Notes: a model not told the origin generated them from the letters alone. Positions 25,790 to 34,976 are shown, numbered from the stretch's first letter. The stretch: 64,000 bases of DNA from Methanoculleus sp. UBA374 (GCA_002508705.1 DAYL01000018.1:108438-172437); one strand, 5' to 3'. A program made the numbers and translations.

Positions 25790-26302
25790 ATGAAACGAAG
25801 AAACGCTATCGCGGTCGTGGCAGTGCTGGCGCTGGTTGTACTGGCGGCCGCCGGTGCGATCTCTGCAATCCGGATCGATCAACGGAATCCCGGGGTCGAA
25901 GAAGCGCCTGTCGCAGAGGGTGCGGGCGGGATCGAGATCCCGGCCGCAAAAAACCTGGGTAGAATGTATACGGACGGCGACGGCGATACGGCAAGCGCGG
26001 CGCCAAACGGATATACGACCGTCTCTGCCGGTTACAACGTCTTCACGGCGAATTACACGCATGTCAACGACGAAGACGGCGACGGACAGGGAGCGATCTA
26101 CCGCCTGACGGTATACGACGCCCGGAGTATCGCACATACGAAGCAAATAGACGTGGACCGGGCGACCGACGGCACCATCAGCGTGGCCTTCGATTCGCAT
26201 GGCAGCGGCGACGCCCAGTACGAGCTCTGGTGCGAGACGCACGACCTGTTCGATACAGAAAAGGCATCGGACATAGGCACCGGCGACCTCGATTACATCT
26301 AA
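25790..26302 (+). CDS. secreted protein, paralogue family B
   Basis: 170 residues with a signal peptide (about 1-27) and a mature beta-rich domain. It is a paralogue of 46435-46935: both share MYTDGDGDTA / MSTDGDGDTA, TVSAGYN.FTA.Y, DGQGA.YRLTV.DARG.AH and the ending SFDS.GSGDAQYELWC.THD....LDY. No known domain is recognised. The gene is the first of a two-gene cassette (B then C), also found at 46435-47498. Upstream sequence (GAAAGTAGTGCGGGTGCC) resembles the start of leader L1, but the leader itself is missing. Confidence 0.7.
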   Translation: MKRRNAIAVVAVLALVVLAAAGAISAIRIDQRNPGVEEAPVAEGAGGIEIPAAKNLGRMYTDGDGDTASAAPNGYTTVSAGYNVFTANYTHVNDEDGDGQGAIYRLTVYDARSIAHTKQIDVDRATDGTISVAFDSHGSGDAQYELWCETHDLFDTEKASDIGTGDLDYI

Positions 26303-26315
26303 AACGGTGATCCAA

Positions 26316-26807
26316 TTGAGCGAAAAAGTATTATGCAGCATCGGCCTGGTGCTGGGCCTTGTTATCCTCCTTGGGTACGGGCTCGTATCGTATGCCGCGG
26401 AGGACGTCATTGTGAACGCCACCACCTCCGGCGGCAGGATCGTCTTCCAGGATGACGCCTCCCATGGCGTCTATCTCCTCGGCAGAGCCTGGGCCGACTT
26501 CGGGAGCAACGCAACGCTCTCAAACGCGACCCCTTCGCTCGAGACGGGGACGGGAAGAAGCGTCTTCCTTGTCGCATGTGAAAACGACCGGAGAAATGAA
26601 CCCGGCGGGACCAGGACGGCTGCCTTCACCCTGACCGTCTGGGACCCTGCAGGGGTGTCCCACAGCACCACCCGGGAATTTGGGGGAATTTGCTCTGAAA
26701 CGCTGAGCGTAGATTGCTCCCCGTCAAAACCCGGAGAGGGGCGGTTCGAGATCACATCGACCATCCGCGAGAGACGGCTGAACCTCCCGGCGGTCTTCGA
26801 CCGCTGA
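26316..26807 (+). CDS. membrane-anchored protein, paralogue family C
   Basis: 163 residues with one N-terminal membrane helix (about 5-25) and an extracytoplasmic beta-rich domain. Its paralogue is 46986-47498: shared FTLTVWD.AGV.HSTS, PGEGRFE.TSTI.ERRLN.PA. I chose the TTG at 26316 because both paralogues have GGTGATC just upstream of a TTG at the same relative place; a GTG at 26307 is the alternative. It follows the family B gene after a 13-bp gap, as in the second cassette. Confidence 0.65.
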   Translation: MSEKVLCSIGLVLGLVILLGYGLVSYAAEDVIVNATTSGGRIVFQDDASHGVYLLGRAWADFGSNATLSNATPSLETGTGRSVFLVACENDRRNEPGGTRTAAFTLTVWDPAGVSHSTTREFGGICSETLSVDCSPSKPGEGRFEITSTIRERRLNLPAVFDR

Positions 26808-26823
26808 CCTCCTCCCCGACCTC

Positions 26824-27531
26824 TCAGCACGTCCGGGCGGCGAGAAAGTAGCGTACCGCCCTCCCATCCCTCTCGCTCCTTACGGCACCGTCCCGGATGA
26901 GCCGCGCCATATGCCAGGTCACCGATGAACCGGCGATCCCGAGCGTGGATGCGATCTCCTTTCGCGTCATCCCAGGTTCCTCTACGAGAAGGTCGAGTAT
27001 CCGTTTCCGTGTCCCGTAATGGGGATGTTCGGCCGTCTCCCTTTCGAGAGCCGCCCTGCGGCCCGCGTAATACCGGAGGAACCCGCGATCGTGCTCCATC
27101 AGTATCTTCCCCGTCTCGCAGAGGACCTCAAGGTGGTATCGGAGGGTTCCGGCGTTGACTCCCAGCCTGGGGGAGAGGACGGATAGCGTGGTCCCGGGGT
27201 TGGCCCGGATGTAGAGATACGCCGCGCGGCGGGTCTCGTGGTTGAGGGCGTTCTTACCGGAGATCTTTCTGTGTCCGAGGAAGGCCCAGGCGGATGCCAC
27301 TATGAGGATCTGCACCGGGAGGAAGAGCAGGGGAGCGTTCATGAAGACGAAGTCGAGCAGGATCAACTTCAGGGGCACATTCCAGACGGATAACGGGATC
27401 GGATCGTCGATTCCCCACTCCGGAAACTCTCCCTCATTCAGTATGGTGTCGGCTGCGCTCCCCGGGGCGATGGAGAGCAGCAGGGCGATGGAAAGCAGCG
27501 CTACCTTTGTGAAGAGAGGTCGTTTCGCCAT
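26824..27531 (-). CDS. membrane-anchored transcriptional regulator with two winged-helix domains
   Basis: 235 residues. A signal-anchor segment (about 1-24), a short extracytoplasmic stretch, a second membrane helix (about 60-85), then a cytoplasmic part with two winged helix-turn-helix units: PGTTLSVLSPRLGVNAGTLRYHLEVL (about 110-135) and PGMTRKEIASTLGIAGSSVTWHMARLIRDG (about 185-215). The protein should sense something at the membrane and bind DNA directly. An intact paralogue is 49032-49814; broken ones are at 17027 and 45668. The ATG at 27531 is 26 bp from a TATA box (27553-27562), so the mRNA is leaderless. It is a prime candidate for the factor that reads the shared promoter box. Confidence 0.82.
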   Translation of the reverse strand: MAKRPLFTKVALLSIALLLSIAPGSAADTILNEGEFPEWGIDDPIPLSVWNVPLKLILLDFVFMNAPLLFLPVQILIVASAWAFLGHRKISGKNALNHETRRAAYLYIRANPGTTLSVLSPRLGVNAGTLRYHLEVLCETGKILMEHDRGFLRYYAGRRAALERETAEHPHYGTRKRILDLLVEEPGMTRKEIASTLGIAGSSVTWHMARLIRDGAVRSERDGRAVRYFLAARTC

Positions 27532-27572
27532 CAAAAAGATCAGGGTGGCGGAGATATAAATGGGGTGCGGTT

Positions 27573-27992
27573 TTAACTCACCGTTGTGCCGAAGGTATAA
27601 TCCTGCGTTTCGCGCACTTTCTCTCCGTAAACCTGGAACTGCCACGTTCCGGCTTCCGGAGAGGAGATCCACGCGCGGATTATAGCGTTATCGTAACCGT
27701 CGAGGTCGCTGTCGTGATAGGAGGCGTAGGTGCTTCCGCTCGGCGAGATGATCGTCAATGTCAACGACTGCTGCGGAATGAACCAGTTCAGGTTCACGAA
27801 CAGCGTTGAACTCCCGGACGGGACATACGTGCTGTAATAGTCCGTCTCTCCCTGCTCTATGAGGTAGAAGGCGCAGATCCCGGCATCACCGTCCGGGGCG
27901 GCGTTCGTATCGCATTCGCTGCTCCCGGCAAAAGCCGGCGGCACCAGCAGGACCAGTGCAACCATCAGTGCAAAGATGCGGTTGTACGTCAT
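27573..27992 (-). CDS. secreted PPC-like domain protein, paralogue family D
   Basis: 139 residues: signal peptide (about 1-22, ending AFAGS) and one beta-sandwich domain. GETDYYSTYVPSGSSTLFVNLNWF...LTLTIISPSGSTYASYHD and GTWQFQVYGE strongly resemble pre-peptidase C-terminal (PPC) domains, which stick to surfaces or carry enzymes. The paralogue is 48564-48992. I chose the ATG at 27990-27992 because the signal peptide begins there and the promoter box lies at 28024-28053. No enzyme domain is attached. Confidence 0.75.
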   Translation of the reverse strand: MTYNRIFALMVALVLLVPPAFAGSSECDTNAAPDGDAGICAFYLIEQGETDYYSTYVPSGSSTLFVNLNWFIPQQSLTLTIISPSGSTYASYHDSDLDGYDNAIIRAWISSPEAGTWQFQVYGEKVRETQDYTFGTTVS

Positions 27993-28023
27993 TGTATTCA
28001 CAGGAGGAGTTCTTCCGTACCTC

Positions 28024-28053
28024 CATTTAAGTCTTCTCTCACGCCTCTCTACA
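28024..28053 (-). promoter_or_regulatory. secretome promoter box (copy 5)
   Basis: On the minus strand TGTAGAGAGGCGTGAGAGAA (28053-28034) is followed by a CTTAAATGG TATA-like element. It serves the family D secreted protein about 40 bp away. Confidence 0.7.
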
Positions 28054-28316
28054 CGTTCTCCGGTCGGAGGCGGATCGACTGCCCGGTGCATGTTATCCGG
28101 GAGTCGGGGGCGGGAGGATGGTGGAGAGAGCCTGCTACGCGAAACGGGCGCCGATGCCGCATTCTCCTGCAAAAATGGAGCGGCTGCTATGGCGGGCGTG
28201 ACCCCCGGTGCCGGTCCTCGTTCCGTCGCGCGCATTTTCTATCGGCCGGCGCAGGAGAAATTTCCGGATGGCTGCGGCATGCTTTCGGGAGCAAAATAGA
28301 TCAGGGCGCCCCGACG

Positions 28317-28347
28317 TGTAGAGAGGTTTGAGAGAAATCGTTTATAG
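28317..28347 (+). promoter_or_regulatory. secretome promoter box (copy 6)
   Basis: TGTAGAGAGGTTTGAGAGAA (28317-28336) with TTTATAG at 28341-28347. The upstream GGGCGCCCCGACG is shared with copy 8. Confidence 0.78.
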
Positions 28348-28535
28348 AGGTACGGGAAATTATCATGCGTGGGTACCGAAACCGGTATCCCGAACGCGGC
28401 GGGAGTTCACCGGCCAAGAGCGAACCGGAGGGGTGAACGTCCCGCATGCCCGAAGGCAAAGGGAATTTGTGCTCTTCCGCTACTTGAAGGTATGTCTCCT
28501 CTGCATCCGGGAAGGAATCAGGGGGAACCAAGTTG
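28348..28535 (+). promoter_or_regulatory. candidate structured 5' leader RNA, copy L3
   Basis: First hairpin GGTACCG-AAAC-CGGTATCC. Outer helix GCGGGA (28399-28404) with TCCCGC (28440-28445); inner helix GTTCACC (28405-28411) with GGTGAAC (28432-28438). Where other copies have CATCC/GGATG, both strands have changed together. Then GCATGCCCGAAGGCAA and a conserved CTACTTGAA. Confidence 0.7.
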
Positions 28536-29216
28536 ATGAACGAGATATACGAGACGATTGGAAAGTTCCTCCTGGTCGTGTTCATCGCGGTCTGCTTCGT
28601 CATCGCGGCAGCCCTCCTGCTCCTCATTGCTCCCGCGTTCGTCGAGACGACTATGCCGAGCAACTCCTATGCGATCAAGATCACCGGCCTATCCGGTCTT
28701 GCCGTGAACGAAACCGCCACGATCATGATCCCGATCCCGGCGAACGCGGCTGGTGTTCCGGCGATGTCGGAGGAGGTGCTTACCGGTCGTTATCAGGCCT
28801 TCGGGTGGCGGACATCGATCCGGAAGACACCCTACGGAAAGATGCTTGCGTTCACGACGGCGGAAAGATACGCGCCTGATCTCTCCATATCGTCAGGTGA
28901 ATTCGAGACGAAAGAAGAGCCACGGCTGCTCGTGCCCGTGCTTGCGACTCCCGGGAACGTGAGCGCCACTGAGTTCACCCGAACGTCGAGCGGGACCTAT
29001 ACCACGGTCGTCTTCCTCGACGGTTTCGTCCCGCCGTCGGAGAACACCACCCCGATCTCGTTCAACCTCAGGTACCGGGGAGGCGGGGGCATGAAACACC
29101 TGATAAAGGAAGATACCTGGACGGCGACGGTGAATACGACCGTTCCGGGAGCAGAGTCCGGGTTTATCCCGGTTCCGGCCGGATACCATGTCACTCCCGG
29201 GGGGATCTATCTTTGA
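28536..29216 (+). CDS. membrane-anchored extracytoplasmic protein, paralogue family E
   Basis: 226 residues with an N-terminal membrane helix (about 12-34) and an extracytoplasmic domain of mostly beta strands (YAIKITGLSGLAVNETATIMIPIPANAAG, WTATVNTTVPGAESGFIPVPAGYHV). Its paralogue at 51238-51901 is frameshifted. No known family is recognised. The ATG at 28536 follows a TTG at 28533 that could also be used. Leader L3 is directly upstream, so expression is probably controlled by the leader. Confidence 0.65.
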   Translation: MNEIYETIGKFLLVVFIAVCFVIAAALLLLIAPAFVETTMPSNSYAIKITGLSGLAVNETATIMIPIPANAAGVPAMSEEVLTGRYQAFGWRTSIRKTPYGKMLAFTTAERYAPDLSISSGEFETKEEPRLLVPVLATPGNVSATEFTRTSSGTYTTVVFLDGFVPPSENTTPISFNLRYRGGGGMKHLIKEDTWTATVNTTVPGAESGFIPVPAGYHVTPGGIYL

Positions 29217-29535
29217 CGGGCGGTCCCGTGTGCGTCGCCCTCCCGGGACGATACTCAATTGTCGTTGGACAAAACTATCTTATCACGGAGAGGGGAATTG
29301 AATTGATCTTCGGAGAAGCGAGAACGTATCCGGTCCAGAACGGTATCTTGGAACTCTCTCCCGGCGCCGGAGAGGTTCTGAGGATGACAAACGCGCCTGC
29401 GCTCGGAATACGTTGGTCTCTCTTTTTTCTGGCTTTACGGCAGAGCGGCCGGGTCCCCGGGAGAACACTACCGACCGCACGTTATCCGTGACGGTTGCGT
29501 CCGCGTGGTGGGAAAGCGATCCCATAGGTCTGATG
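29217..29535 (+). other. intergenic region with a weak open frame
   Basis: A 92-codon frame (29213-29491) is open, with a phrase YSIVVGQNYLITERGIELIFGEARTYPVQ that looks protein-like. It has no ribosome binding site, promoter or signal peptide and ends in low-complexity sequence. It may be the tail of a lost gene. I do not call it a gene. Confidence 0.25.
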
Positions 29536-29566
29536 TGTATAGAAAAGTGACAGAAATAACTTATAG
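29536..29566 (+). promoter_or_regulatory. secretome promoter box (copy 7)
   Basis: TGTATAGAAAAGTGACAGAA (29536-29555) followed by ACTTATAG at 29559-29566. Confidence 0.75.
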
Positions 29567-29748
29567 AGGCACGGGGAATTATTACGCATTGGTACTGGAA
29601 CCGGTTCCAGAAAACGGCGGAGGGTCCACCCGACCAGGAGCGAATCGGATGGGTGAACGTCCCGCATGCCCGGAGGCTAATGAGATCTACGCATTCCATG
29701 TACTTAAGTGCCTTTCCGTCCTCCGGAAACAAAACGGAGTTGAAACCC
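29567..29748 (+). promoter_or_regulatory. candidate structured 5' leader RNA, copy L4
   Basis: First hairpin CTGGAA-CCGG-TTCCAG (29595-29610). Inner helix CACCC (29627-29631) with GGGTG (29651-29655); outer helix partly kept (GCGG 29617-29620 with CCGC 29662-29665). CCGGAGG (29670-29676) is complementary to CCTCCGG (29720-29726), and the latter also pairs with CGGAG (29735-29739) at the ribosome binding site. Confidence 0.72.
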
Positions 29749-30900
29749 ATGAAACGAAAAACTGGAATGCAGGCGTTCTCCCTGATCCTGGTAGTCATTG
29801 TTGGCGTCTTCCTCACATCGGCCGGTGCGGCCTATGTGCTCCCGGAAAACCCGTCTTATGAAAATTTCAACGGCTCGGACACCGATTCGCTCTATCTCTC
29901 CCATGAAAACCTCTCGCCGCGTGAGGTGACGGATTGGCGGGACCGCATACCCACGGTTCGCGATCTCCCTCCGAACCCGGGGGAGTCTTTCCGGTATGAG
30001 GCGGTCTTCTTCCCGGATATCCCCCCTGACGCGGAGGTTGTTGGATGCCGCGCACAGGTCCTTCCCGACGGTGTCGCGGCATCCTATGCCGAGGTGACCG
30101 ACGTGGCGGCCCCGGCGCCGGACGGTTTTTCGGCCCGGGCGGAGGACTGGATATCCGGCGGGGAAGCCCGGGCAGTGTGTGGATATATCCGGGATGCGGC
30201 CGGGCTGTCCGATGAGTATGTTGAGGTTGCATACCATACAACCGTCCGGAGATACCCGGGCGTCGGGCAGATAACCGCAACAACGGCCCTGTACCAGAGT
30301 TCTGCCGACGGCGATCCGGGCCACGAGTATTTCTGCCTCGGATCTTACATCGCCATGACACCGGAGGACGGCTGGAGAAACTCGGGATTTCGCGCGAGTT
30401 ACGACCTGAACGCGCCGTATTACTCCCTGAAACCTTTCGACGGGTTTTTCAGCCAATCCGGCCCCCAGATCTCCCCGCGATACCCGGCATCTCCGGGAGA
30501 CGTTGTCGGTAAGCTCCTGAACGCCTTCGATATCTTCGGCATATTCTCCGGGTTGTTCGGCCACACGGTCGAGTTTCACGTCCACGACACGACGGGCGTC
30601 ACCGGCGATCCTGTCGTCCTTCCCGGCGTCGCGGACGGGCTTCACGCTCATGGTATGAGAGGCGTCACCTGGACTACCGGGTGCGGATACTTGACCTCAA
30701 GTGCCGCCGGTCCGCTCAACCTGACGCCGGTTTCACAGGTCGTGGGAATACAGCCCGCCGCGAACGACACCGCATGGCACGTTCTGGCGGGCGTCGGCAT
30801 CGATGCGGAACCCGGCTGGTCGCGGCCCGGGGGGCAACCGCCGTCCTCCTCCCCCTGGGGTCACCTCGTCTTCATCCGCCAAGCGACGGAAGAGGCCTGA
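29749..30900 (+). CDS. secreted protein of unknown function
   Basis: 383 residues. Signal peptide about 1-27 (MKRKTGMQAFSLILVVIVGVFL...), very similar to that of the phospholipase C-like protein at 58466, which fixes the start. The mature part has no recognised domain; it is rich in Asp, Gly, Pro and aromatic residues (VEFHVHDTTGVTGDPVVLPG, GVGIDAEPGW), as in extracellular beta proteins. There is no C-terminal anchor. It lies downstream of promoter copy 7 and leader L4. Confidence 0.65.
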   Translation: MKRKTGMQAFSLILVVIVGVFLTSAGAAYVLPENPSYENFNGSDTDSLYLSHENLSPREVTDWRDRIPTVRDLPPNPGESFRYEAVFFPDIPPDAEVVGCRAQVLPDGVAASYAEVTDVAAPAPDGFSARAEDWISGGEARAVCGYIRDAAGLSDEYVEVAYHTTVRRYPGVGQITATTALYQSSADGDPGHEYFCLGSYIAMTPEDGWRNSGFRASYDLNAPYYSLKPFDGFFSQSGPQISPRYPASPGDVVGKLLNAFDIFGIFSGLFGHTVEFHVHDTTGVTGDPVVLPGVADGLHAHGMRGVTWTTGCGYLTSSAAGPLNLTPVSQVVGIQPAANDTAWHVLAGVGIDAEPGWSRPGGQPPSSSPWGHLVFIRQATEEA

Positions 30901-31099
30901 TGTCGGAGGGCCGGGCGAATACCGTGCCGGCTTCAGACGGCGAAACTGTTGTGCCTGGTATGGGGAGACCAGAATCTGCAAAATTTCAGGGATACGCTGT
31001 TTTGTCACCAGCAGTCACCGAACCGGAGCACCTGTATAACAAAGGCTCCGCGTGATCGCGGCACGCTTCCGGGCGTAAAATAATCAGGGCGCCCCGACG

Positions 31100-31130
31100 T
31101 GTAGAGGGGTTTGAGAGAAATCGTTTATAG
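31100..31130 (+). promoter_or_regulatory. secretome promoter box (copy 8)
   Basis: TGTAGAGGGGTTTGAGAGAA (31100-31119) followed by TTTATAG (31124-31130), nearly identical to copy 6. Confidence 0.78.
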
Positions 31131-31323
31131 AGGAACGGAGAATTACTACGCGTGGGTACCGAAATCGGTATCCTGAAAACGGCGGGAGGCCCACCCGACC
31201 AGGGGCGAACCCGGATGGGTGAACGTCCCGCATGCCCGGAGGCAACAGGATGTACGCATTCCACGTACTTACTTAAACTGAAGGGTACCGCTGCAGGATA
31301 TCGGTGAACCCGGGAGCGTTGTG
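31131..31323 (+). promoter_or_regulatory. candidate structured 5' leader RNA, copy L5
   Basis: Hairpin GGTACCG-AAAT-CGGTATCC; outer helix GCGGGA (31182-31187) with TCCCGC (31226-31231); inner helix CACCC (31192-31196) with GGGTG (31217-31221); GCATGCCCGGAGGCAA at 31230-31245; terminal hairpin GTACG (31252-31256) with CGTAC (31264-31268). No CCTCC anti-SD is seen in this copy. Confidence 0.72.
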
Positions 31324-31734
31324 ATGAAAAAAACTTCGATTGTTCTGGTTCTCGCCGCTGTCGGGATAGCGGCAATCTGTATTCTGGTCCTCTCAGCGTT
31401 CCCGCAGGAGGAGCCTTTTGCTCCCCCCTCCCCCTTTTCTGTGGGTATTTTAGTGGTTAACCGGGACAACGTCTCTCATCAGGTCCATGTGTCGGTCTCC
31501 GGCGTGAACGGCACCCTGGATAACGCTCTGCTCTCTTCGGAGAACTTCACGTTCGTCGGTGGCGAAGAACGTATCTACTCAGTGACGATCAACCAGGTCG
31601 GGGAATACCTCTACTCCGTCTCGGTCGACGGAAATTCCCCGCACACCGCAGTAAGAGGACTCGATCCTACCGCCGGTGCCATAATCACGATCCTCTCCGA
31701 TCAAGAAGTCGAGATTGCCCCGACTATCACGTAG
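31324..31734 (+). CDS. small anchored extracytoplasmic protein
   Basis: 136 residues. An N-terminal membrane helix or uncleaved signal (about 4-24) precedes a single beta-sandwich-like domain (SVGILVVNRDNVSHQVHVSVSGVNGTL, VTINQVGEYLYSVSVDGNSP). The pattern recalls small Ig-like surface domains. I use the ATG at 31324; a GTG at 31321 is directly adjacent. Leader L5 lies upstream. No close paralogue is seen in the window. Confidence 0.6.
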   Translation: MKKTSIVLVLAAVGIAAICILVLSAFPQEEPFAPPSPFSVGILVVNRDNVSHQVHVSVSGVNGTLDNALLSSENFTFVGGEERIYSVTINQVGEYLYSVSVDGNSPHTAVRGLDPTAGAIITILSDQEVEIAPTIT

Positions 31735-31965
31735 CCCTATAATGCTCTCCGGGCGACCGACGGCGGCAATGGGTCCGATTCCGGTAGCGGGTAGTGTATC
31801 ATCCTTACCGAACAATAGTTGGTATCTCTGCTATGAAATCGGTTCTCTCCTCTGCCCTCATCCTCCGGGGAGTGCTCTCCCCCTTCATTTTCACATTCCG
31901 GGCGTTCCGTCCGGGCGTCTGGGTGATCTCCGTGTCGGATCGGCACATCTTTGATCCGTGACCTC

Positions 31966-32631
31966 TCACGGATTCCCGGCCCGGCGGCACCGGAGGAGCC
32001 TGATAACCCCGATAATGATGATCACGACGGAGACGACGGTGATGACGAGTACCGCAAGAGAGATGAGGCCCCGGTACTCCTGGACGACGGGGACCGTACC
32101 GAGGAAATACCCGGCGGCTACAATCCCGGTGACCCAGAGGAATCCGCCGAGGGCATTGTAACCGAAGAACTTCGGGTAGCCCATGCGGACGACCCCGGCG
32201 ATGAACGGTGCGAGCGTCCGGATGTAGGGGACGAACCTGGCGATGACGATGGTCAGGCCGCCGTACCGGTGGTAGAACGATTCGGTGGCGGCAACGTGCG
32301 TCTCCCGGATGGGGCACCACCTCGCCCCAAGGAGCGATCTCCCGAGGGTGGCGCCGATATGGTAGTTCGTTGCGTCGCCGAGGACCGCGGCCAGGATGAG
32401 AACGGCAATCAGGAGAAGGGGGTTGAGCACCCCGGTTGCGGAGATCACCCCGAGGATGAAGAGGAGCGAATCGCCCGGGAGAAACGGAGTCACGACGAAC
32501 CCGGTCTCGCAGAAGATAATGAGGAAGATGATGAGATAGATCCAGGTCCCGTAGTTATCGATAAGCGGAAAGAGGTACTGATCGGTGTGGAGGACGAGTT
32601 CGACGAGACCCGGGAGCGACGAGAGGATCAT
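31966..32631 (-). CDS. DedA family membrane protein
   Basis: 221 residues, about five membrane helices. Family features are the acidic re-entrant motif FCETGFVVTPFLPGDSLLF (about 40-58) and the arginine motif IVIARFVPYIRTLAPFIAG (about 126-144). DedA proteins are half of the undecaprenyl-phosphate/polyprenyl-phosphate flippase superfamily and are linked to membrane lipid carriers and proton motive force. In an archaeon it may recycle dolichyl-type lipid carriers; that is inferred. The sequence on either side shows nothing else of note. Confidence 0.88.
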   Translation of the reverse strand: MILSSLPGLVELVLHTDQYLFPLIDNYGTWIYLIIFLIIFCETGFVVTPFLPGDSLLFILGVISATGVLNPLLLIAVLILAAVLGDATNYHIGATLGRSLLGARWCPIRETHVAATESFYHRYGGLTIVIARFVPYIRTLAPFIAGVVRMGYPKFFGYNALGGFLWVTGIVAAGYFLGTVPVVQEYRGLISLAVLVITVVSVVIIIIGVIRLLRCRRAGNP

Positions 32632-32927
32632 GGCGACATCAACGTATCGGACCCGTCAGCACCTGACGGGGTTTTGGACTCTCTTCGCACGGGCGTCGCC
32701 CGCCTCCCCGCCCCCGGCAGAGAGAGGGCGGCACCATCCGGTACGGGGGTCGGGATGGGGACGAAACTGTTGCGGACAATGGTTTTTGTGGTGGTAAACA
32801 CAGTCCTGTTTTTCATCCCATGGTATATATCGTTATGCGGTAAAACGGCCCCATCCGGAGAACGGGGTTAAAAAATTGACGAACCCGGGGTGCAATCGCT
32901 TCCGGGTCCCGGTCTCCGGAAAAAAGA

Positions 32928-34976
32928 TTAGATGTAGAAGGGAGCAAGCACCAGCGTCAGGGTCGCCAGGAGCTTCACCAGCACGTGCAGGGACGGTCCG
33001 GCCGTATCCTTGAACGGGTCGCCTACCGTATCCCCCACGATGGCTGCCTTGTGAGCGTCCGATCCCTTTCCGCCGTACAGCCCGCTTTCGATGCATTTCT
33101 TGGTGTTATCCCAGGCACCGCCGCCGTTGTTCAGGACGAGCGCCATCAGGAGCCCGGTGATCGTACCGACGATCAGGAAGGCGGCCATCGCCTCGTACTT
33201 AAGGGTGAGGCCGACGGCGATCGGGAAGACGATCGCGAGTGCTCCGGGCAGAACCATGTTCTTGAGGGCGCCCCGGGTGGTGATGTCGACGCACTGGGCG
33301 TAGTCGGGCTTGTCGATGCCTGCGAGGATCTTACGCTCCCGGAACTGCCGCCGGACCTCTGCGATCACGTACTGGGCTGTCTCGCCGACGCCGCGGATGG
33401 CATACGCGGCGAAGAGGTAGACCAGCATCGCGCCGAGCAGAGCCCCGGCGAAGATGTCGACCCGGGCGAGGTTGACAATCTCGAAGGCCTGGCCGGTGTA
33501 CGAGGAGACCTCGGTCATGTAGGCGGAAAAGAGCAGGAACGCCGACAGGGCGGCGCTGCCGACGGCGTAGCCCTTGGTGAGCGCCTTGGTGGTGTTCCCG
33601 GCGGAATCGAGTTTCGCGACGTTCTGGCATGCCACCTCCGAAGACTTGCTCATCTCCACGATGCCCCCGGCGTTATCCACGATCGGGCCGAAGGTGTCCA
33701 TCGCGAGGATGTAGGCGCAGGGTGCGAGCATCCCCATGGTCGCAACGGCAGTCCCGTAGAGTCCGCCGTTGGCCACTCCGGAGAGTTCACCGAACTTGAA
33801 GGCAAGGAGGAGAGCCACGCTGATGGAGATTGCGTTGATTGCGGTTGTCTCGAGGGCGATGTTGAAGCCGGTGATGATGTTCATCGCCGACCCGGATGTC
33901 GAGGCCTTGGCGATCTTCTGAACCGGCCTGAACCGCTCGTCCGTGTAATACAACGTTACGTACAGGATGACGATCGAGAGGGCGAGCCCGATGAGTCCGC
34001 AGTAGAAGAACCAGATGTTCTTGAGGAGGACCATCGTAGCGATATAGAAGAATATCGCTGAGATGAATGCCGTGACGTAGTATCCCTTGTTCAGGGCACG
34101 CATCGGGTTTTTGTGTTCGGCATCTTTCATACGCACCGAGAAGATGCCGATGATCGTCGCGATCAGGCCGAAGGCGCCGATCACCAGCGGGAAGAGCACC
34201 CCGGCAAGCCCGAAGACCGGGTAGAGGGCGACAGCAAGGATCATCGCGCCGATGTTCTCGGCCGAGGTGGACTCGAAGAGATCGGCACCACGCCCTGCAC
34301 AGTCCCCGACGTTATCGCCGACGAGGTCGGCGATGACAGCCGGGTTGCGGGGGTCGTCTTCGGGTATGCCCGCCTCGAACTTTCCAACGAGATCCGCTCC
34401 CACGTCGGCGGCCTTGGTGTAGATACCCCCGCCGAGCTGGGCGAAGAGGGCGATGAGCGAGGCACCCAGCCCGAAACCAACAATGAGGAACGGAGCCTCA
34501 AGGGGGTTGGAGCCGAACGCGGTAAAGATGACCGAGATTCCGATGAGCGAGAGGGCGATAATGGTCAGCCCTGAAACGGCTCCGCCGCGGAGCGCGAGAA
34601 TGAGGGATTTCGCCGGACTCTTTTCGGCCGCCGCTGCGGAGACCAGGTTCGACCTGACCGCGACGCTCATCCCGATGACCCCGGATAGAGCGCTCAGGAA
34701 CGCACCGAGGAGGAAGGCCACCGACGTGTGCCACGCCCTGGAGAAATCTCCGATCCCTGTCAGGGCGACGAAGATGACCACGGCGATGACTACGGCGATG
34801 ATCGCGATGGTGGAGTACTGCCGCCGTATGAAGGCTTCCGCTCCTTCGCGGATGGCTGCAGCGACTGCCTGCATCTGAACGGTACCTCTATCTTCACGGA
34901 TGATCTGCCGTGCAAAATACGCAGCAACAATGAGGGCGATGAGACTGATCGCCATCACGAGTGGGATTAAATCCAT
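32928..34976 (-). CDS. hppA: membrane-bound pyrophosphatase, K+-independent type
   Basis: 682 residues, about 16 membrane helices, full family length. It hydrolyses pyrophosphate and pumps H+ (or Na+) out of the cytoplasm. The catalytic motifs are complete: DVGADLVGKFEAGIPEDDPRNPAVIADLVGDNVGDCAGRGADLF (about 193-236), DNAGGIVEM, and GDTVGDPFKDTAGPSLH near the C-terminus. The motif GNTTKALT carries Lys and Thr at the positions that, as known for this family, remove the need for K+ (K+-dependent forms have Ala there). A TATA element lies at 35014-35023 on this strand. A T-rich stretch just after the stop may end transcription. Confidence 0.96.
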   Translation of the reverse strand: MDLIPLVMAISLIALIVAAYFARQIIREDRGTVQMQAVAAAIREGAEAFIRRQYSTIAIIAVVIAVVIFVALTGIGDFSRAWHTSVAFLLGAFLSALSGVIGMSVAVRSNLVSAAAAEKSPAKSLILALRGGAVSGLTIIALSLIGISVIFTAFGSNPLEAPFLIVGFGLGASLIALFAQLGGGIYTKAADVGADLVGKFEAGIPEDDPRNPAVIADLVGDNVGDCAGRGADLFESTSAENIGAMILAVALYPVFGLAGVLFPLVIGAFGLIATIIGIFSVRMKDAEHKNPMRALNKGYYVTAFISAIFFYIATMVLLKNIWFFYCGLIGLALSIVILYVTLYYTDERFRPVQKIAKASTSGSAMNIITGFNIALETTAINAISISVALLLAFKFGELSGVANGGLYGTAVATMGMLAPCAYILAMDTFGPIVDNAGGIVEMSKSSEVACQNVAKLDSAGNTTKALTKGYAVGSAALSAFLLFSAYMTEVSSYTGQAFEIVNLARVDIFAGALLGAMLVYLFAAYAIRGVGETAQYVIAEVRRQFRERKILAGIDKPDYAQCVDITTRGALKNMVLPGALAIVFPIAVGLTLKYEAMAAFLIVGTITGLLMALVLNNGGGAWDNTKKCIESGLYGGKGSDAHKAAIVGDTVGDPFKDTAGPSLHVLVKLLATLTLVLAPFYI

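Noticed and set aside
29653..29748. An upstream start (29653) for the secreted protein at 29749
   Set aside because: It would translate the leader RNA L4; the signal peptide begins at 29749, as in the similar protein at 58466.
28301..31375. Three similar reverse-strand open frames (near 28301, 29482 and 30986) with repeated peptide text
   Set aside because: They are translations of the leader RNA copies L3-L5 and their promoters; the similarity comes from conserved RNA/DNA, not from protein.
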